Below the pieces are notes generated by a model, which ran no database searches, was not told where the DNA came from, and worked only from the letters and a program-made list of their open reading frames with translations. The position numbers and the translations under genes are program-made. A DNA stretch of 64,000 nucleotides from positions 342,905 through 406,904 of the forward strand of contig CAVRTM010000012.1 of assembly GCA_963724015.1 (NCBI GenBank), written 5' to 3'. Of this stretch, positions 60,599 to 64,000 are shown piece by piece (position 1 is the stretch's first letter; every line of letters starts with the position of its first letter). Source of the stretch: CAVRTM01 sp963724015 (GTDB lineage: Bacteria; Actinomycetota; Actinomycetes; Actinomycetales; Dermatophilaceae).

Positions 60599-61484
60599 TG
60601 AGCCCCCGCAGGAACTGGCGCTGGCCGATGAGGAACAGCACGATCATCGGCAGGGCGGCCATGGTCAGGCCGGCGAACTGCACCGGCCAGTCGGTGAGCA
60701 GACGGCTCTGCATGTCCATGAGGCCAACCGGCAGCGTCTTCATGTCCCCGTTGCTGATGAAAACCAGCGCGAAGACGAACTCGTTCCACGCGAACAGCGC
60801 CTGCAGCAACGCCGCCGACACGAGGATGGGGCGGCACATCGGCAGGATGATGCGCCAGAAGATCTGGGTCCGGGAGGCACCATCGAGGCGCGCGGCCTCA
60901 TCGACGTCCGGTGAGAGGTCGAGCATGTAGGCCCGGATGAGGAAGGTGGTGAACGGGATCCTGAACGCGGTGTACAGGATGATGAGCGCCCAGTAGGTGT
61001 CGAAGATGCCGAGCCGCTGCAGCAGGCCGAACAGCGGGATGAGGGCGACCGTGGGGGCGACCATCAGCCCACCGAGCAGGAGCAGGAGCACCGGCCCCCC
61101 GAAGGGGATCCGCAGCCGGACCAGACCGTAGGCGGCCCAGGCGCTGATCAGCGTGGTCGTCACGATGGAGGCCGCGGTCACGATGACGCTGTTGGTGAAG
61201 TAGCGCACCACGCCCGCCTTGCCGGCCTGCGCGAAGTTGTGCCAGCGCAGCTCACCCGGCATACCCCAGGGGTTGTTGAACACCTCGGAGTTGTTCTTGA
61301 AGCTGCTGAACACCATCCACAGCAGCGGGTAGATCACCGCTATCGCGAGGATGACGAGCCCCAGCCACATCAGGGGTCGGACGGCCACCCGGCAGATGCT
61401 GCCGATGCGGTGCGCGCGGCTCGCCGGTCGGGCGAGCGTGGTCCGGCGCACGGGCGCTGGTGTCGGCGCTGATGTCATCACCAT
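60579..61484 (-). CDS. ABC sugar importer permease, MalG type
   Basis: 301 residues from ATG 61484 (GGAGGA upstream), overlapping the first permease by 7 bases. LMWLGLVILAIAVIYPLLWM, VFSSFKNNSEVFNNPWGMPG, LRWHNFAQAGKAGVVRYFTN, LLLLGGLMVAPTVALIPLFG and EAA loop LSPDVDEAARLDGASRTQIF with WRIILPMCRPILV, then LFAWNEFVFALVFI. Frame intact. Confidence 0.94.
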   Translation of the reverse strand: MVMTSAPTPAPVRRTTLARPASRAHRIGSICRVAVRPLMWLGLVILAIAVIYPLLWMVFSSFKNNSEVFNNPWGMPGELRWHNFAQAGKAGVVRYFTNSVIVTAASIVTTTLISAWAAYGLVRLRIPFGGPVLLLLLGGLMVAPTVALIPLFGLLQRLGIFDTYWALIILYTAFRIPFTTFLIRAYMLDLSPDVDEAARLDGASRTQIFWRIILPMCRPILVSAALLQALFAWNEFVFALVFISNGDMKTLPVGLMDMQSRLLTDWPVQFAGLTMAALPMIVLFLIGQRQFLRGLSDGIGK

Positions 61485-62365
61485 TGGATCCTCCGGCGTC
61501 GGCTCACGGCGAGCTGCACCGCTGCGATGACGAACGTGATCACGAAGATCACCGTCGCGATCGCTGCTGCGTAACCCATGTCGTCGTTCATGAAGGCGTT
61601 GCGGTAGAGCCACGTCCCGAGGACCTGGCTGGAGTTCGACGGGCCGCCCGCAGTCATCACCATCACCTCGTTGAAGACGAGGAAGGCGCCCGAGATGGTG
61701 AGGATGATGATGAGGGTCGTCATCTCCCGCACCAACGGCACGGTGACCGTGAAGAAGCTCCGCACCGGCCCGGCCCCGTCGACCTTGGCTGCCTCGTAGA
61801 ACTCGCGGGGCACCCGCTGGATGGCGACGACGAAGAGCACGGCGGTGTAACCGAATGACTGCCACTGGCTCATGGCGATGATGCTCCACATCGCCGTCCC
61901 TTGTTCGCCCAGCCACGCGTGTGTCCAGGAGTCCAGCCCGAGGGCGCTCAGTGCGCTGTTGAGCAGGCCGATCTGCGGGTTGTAGATGAAGGAGAAGAGG
62001 ATTCCCGAGACGGTGATGGAGATCGCTGCCGGGATGAAGTAGATCGTCCGCAGGAGCCCACGCAGCCGCTGGTGCACGAACTCCTCGAGCACGGCGGCGA
62101 GGACGAGGGAGAACCCCACCTGGAAGATCAGGGACGTGACGGCGAAGAGCGTGTTGTTCAGCATCGAGTGCCAGAACACGGGGTCCGTCGCTGCGGTGCG
62201 GTAGTTGTCCAGCCCGACGAACGTGGGTTTGGCCGAGAAGGCGCTCCACGAGAAGAGGCTGAGGCGGATGTTGTCCACGATGGGGTAGTAGACGAACACG
62301 ACGAGGAGGATGACGGCCGGCAGCACCCATACCCACGTGCGCCAGCGGTTCAGTGTTCGGTTCAC
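61478..62365 (-). CDS. ABC sugar importer permease, MalF type
   Basis: 295 residues from GTG 62365 (AAAGG upstream). WVWVLPAVILLVVFVYYPIV, DNIRLSLFSWSAFSAKPTFV, FIPAAISITVSGILFSFIYN and EAA loop VPREFYEAAKVDGAGPVRSF with FTVTVPLVREMTTL. UgpA-like. Separated from the binding-protein gene by an intercistronic hairpin, like the first importer. Confidence 0.94.
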   Translation of the reverse strand: MNRTLNRWRTWVWVLPAVILLVVFVYYPIVDNIRLSLFSWSAFSAKPTFVGLDNYRTAATDPVFWHSMLNNTLFAVTSLIFQVGFSLVLAAVLEEFVHQRLRGLLRTIYFIPAAISITVSGILFSFIYNPQIGLLNSALSALGLDSWTHAWLGEQGTAMWSIIAMSQWQSFGYTAVLFVVAIQRVPREFYEAAKVDGAGPVRSFFTVTVPLVREMTTLIIILTISGAFLVFNEVMVMTAGGPSNSSQVLGTWLYRNAFMNDDMGYAAAIATVIFVITFVIAAVQLAVSRRRRIQW

Positions 62366-62394
62366 GCCTGGTTGCCTTTCTCCGTGGCGGTACT

Positions 62395-62439
62395 GGGCCC
62401 CCGCGACACCGCGGCGCTGCCGTTGCGTCGCAGGGGCCC
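62395..62439. promoter_or_regulatory. Intercistronic hairpin in second sugar importer operon
   Basis: GGGCCCC-C-GCGAC (62395-62407) pairs with GTCGC-A-GGGGCCC (62427-62439), 12 pairs with one mismatch, large loop. It sits between the binding-protein stop (62445) and the permease start (62365), the same place as the hairpin at 45701-45742. Confidence 0.6.
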
Positions 62440-62444
62440 GGTGC

Positions 62445-63790
62445 TCAGCCTGCCTGCTTCTTCGCCTTCTGCGCAGCGTTCTGCACAGAGGTCATCACCT
62501 GCTGCGGCGTCTGGGATCCGTCGATGATTCCCTCCACCCCCGAGAGGTAGGCACCGGCGACGTCGGCGTTGGTGACGGTGTCCAGCCAGATCGCGAACTG
62601 GCTCGCCTTGTTGATGTCGGTGAGGGCGCCGCTCAGCTGGGGGAACGAGTTCTGGGCCGTGGCCGAACCCTTGACCGCACTCAGCCAGCCGAGGTCAGCG
62701 GTCATCTTCTGCGCGTTGTCCTTGTTCGTCATGAACTTCAGGAAGTCGACAGCCAGGGCAGCCTGCTTGCTCTGCCTGTTGACCATGAACCCGTCGGGCG
62801 CGCCGGTGAGGGCCTGGGTGTCCCCGCTGCTGCCGGCCGCGGCGGGCAACCGGAAGAATCCCCAGTGGTCGGCCACCTGCTTGGAGGCGCCACCCTTCTG
62901 GGTGAGCACCGAGAACTCCACCGACTCCAGGTAGTGCATCGCCGCTTTGCCGCTGATGAAGTTGGCCTGCGCCGCCTCGTGCGCGAGCCCGTTGGCGGAG
63001 GGGTTGCTGCACGTCTTGACGATGGACTGGAGCTCGGTCAGCGCCTGGACTAGCCGGGATCGGTGAAGGCGCCGGTGGACGGGTTGTAGTCCTTGGCCAG
63101 GGTCGCGGGCGGCACCGAGTAGGCGTTCAGCTGGGTCAGGTAGTGGATGGCCGGCCAGCCGAACTGGTTGCCGAAGGCGATGGGCGTGTAGCCGGCGCTC
63201 TTGAGCTTCCCGCACGAGTCGAGCAGGCTCTGCAGGTCGTTCGGCGGCGCGGTGATACCGGCCTTGGCGAACGCCGTCTTGTTGTAGGCCAGGTACTTGG
63301 CGTCCAGGTCGATCGGGACGCCGTAGCTCTTCCCACCCGTCGAGAACGCCTTCAGAGCCGCCGGGGAGAAGGTCTTGCCCCACTCGGTGTCAGGGCCGAT
63401 GACCGAGGTGAGGTCGGCGGCCAGGCCCGCGCGGACGAACTTGTTCGCGAAGTCGCCGGCCCAGGAGAAGTACACGTCCGGCAGCTGCTTGGATGCCGAC
63501 AGCACGCGGATCTTGTCCTTGTACGGCTGGTCGCCCACCTGCTGCAGGTCGACCTTGACGCCGGGGTTGGCGGCCTCGTAGGCCTTGGCGACGCTGACGA
63601 AGTACGGGGCGTACTTGGGGTCGGCGAACTTCGTCACGACCGTCAGGGTGCCGCTCTTGTTCTTCGGCGCGGTGAGGTCGGCGGGCTTGGCTGTGGTGGA
63701 TCCACCGGTGGAGGGGGCGCCACAGGCGGCGAACGTCAGCGTCGCCAGGGCGGCAGCCAGACACGTGGTCGTGCGGGTTACAGGGCTCAT
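62445..63790 (-). CDS. ABC sugar-binding lipoprotein (one frame interruption)
   Basis: Signal MSPVTRTTTCLAAALATLTF with lipobox FAAC. N-lobe: GTLTVVTKFADPKYAPYFVS, VKVDLQQVGDQPYKDKIRVL, QLPDVYFSWAGDFANKFVRA and NQFGWPAIHYLTQLNAYSVP. The frame hits TAG at 63050 after STGAFTDPG, and the rest continues one frame away: LVQALTELQSIVKTCSNPSA, AQANFISGKAAMHYLESVEF and QSKQAALAVDFLKFMTNKDN. Unlike most breaks here this one fits one missing (or two extra) bases. Corrected about 448 residues. ATG 63790 overlaps the kinase stop. Confidence 0.88.
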
Positions 63791-64000
63791 CGGAGGTCCA
63801 ATCTGCCGTTCCGGATGGGGTCGAGCTCGGCCGCGTGGCCGTGGAGCGGGGTGCGGTGCCCGAAGGCGCCGTATGACGCACAGCTCGCCGTGGCGTACCG
63901 GGTCGCGTTGCGGATGAGCGGGTCCAGCGGCTCGGCGGACGCCAGGCCGACCAGGAGCCGGGCGATGAAGGCGTCACCGGCCCCGAGGGTGTCCACGATC
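63787..64000 (-). CDS. PfkB-family carbohydrate kinase, C-terminal part
   Basis: Reads in from the right edge. VDTLGAGDAFIARLLVGLAS is the PfkB signature 2 (DTxGAGD, catalytic Asp). The tail runs IRNATRYATASCASYGAFGH and ends at TGA 63787, overlapping the binding-protein ATG (ATGA). Phosphorylates the imported sugar or derivative; substrate cannot be told from 70 residues. Confidence 0.85.
   Translation of the reverse strand, partial: IVDTLGAGDAFIARLLVGLASAEPLDPLIRNATRYATASCASYGAFGHRTPLHGHAAELDPIRNGRLDLR

Noticed and set aside
1..64000. tRNA, rRNA, insertion sequences, attachment sites, prophage or integron
   Set aside because: No cloverleaf-like sequence, conserved rRNA stretch, transposase or integrase frame, or flanking direct repeats were seen; a tRNAscan/Infernal run would be decisive.

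Overview
The window is very G+C-rich DNA with dense, mostly ATGA/GTGA-overlapped genes and many GTG starts. Gene content (WhiG/FliA-type sigma factor, actinobacterial-type FliM, FlgN/FliW/CsrA set, deazaflavin-dependent reductase, TAP-like hydrolase, RDD protein) points to a motile actinobacterium, plausibly Nocardioidaceae- or Kineosporiales-like; I cannot fix the genus by reading alone. No rRNA, tRNA, CRISPR array, transposase or prophage gene was seen.

Layout. (1) 1-26193 is one end of a flagellar island, mostly on the minus strand: fliO(partial)-fliN-fliM-fliL-motB-motA-flbD; a plus-strand pair (nonapeptide-repeat protein and RDD membrane protein) inserted at 4902-6509; then the basal-body/hook operon flgB-flgC-fliE-fliF-fliG-fliH-fliI-fliJ-[NlpC/P60+SLT hydrolase]-fliK-flgD-flgE; flgK-flgL; fliD-fliS-fliT-like; fliC; the flagellar sigma factor; and, divergent from it, flgN-fliW-csrA. 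(2) 26108-32306: apbE with a small membrane protein, a ribbon-helix-helix-like protein, a deazaflavin-dependent reductase, a sugar porter, a ChaB protein and a lipoprotein. (3) 32438-40885: a nine-gene translationally coupled glycan operon (three GT2 glycosyltransferases, an HPr-kinase-like ATPase, a flippase, a GT-C-like membrane protein, two small membrane proteins, a metallophosphoesterase), headed by a palindrome-rich leader. (4) 41076-43539: a conserved hypothetical and a secreted TAP-like hydrolase. (5) 43661-50345: a LacI-controlled ABC sugar importer divergent from a glycogen-debranching-type glycosidase. (6) 50433-58210: AAA ATPase, DUF309, cysteine desulfurase, ClC channel, glucose-6-phosphate dehydrogenase, secreted protein. 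(7) 58650-64000: MFS protein, HAD phosphatase, a second ABC sugar importer and the end of a PfkB kinase.

How it works together. Five promoter-like sites of identical architecture, CTCA-N16-GCCGAT, lie exactly in front of flbD, fliM, flgB, flgK and fliC, and a one-mismatch copy precedes flgN; they match a FliA/sigma-28-type promoter and fit the sigma gene encoded between fliC and flgN. The fliC leader has GGA triplets in two hairpin loops plus one in the Shine-Dalgarno, i.e. a predicted CsrA target, and csrA-fliW sit 2 kb away. Together these suggest a transcriptional (sigma) plus post-transcriptional (FliW-CsrA) switch for flagellin.

Quality caution. About fifteen otherwise well conserved genes change reading frame, more than forty times in total. 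Nearly every change has the same sign, explained by one extra base. This looks like insertion-biased sequencing error, not pseudogenisation, so coordinates inside those genes are approximate at the protein level.
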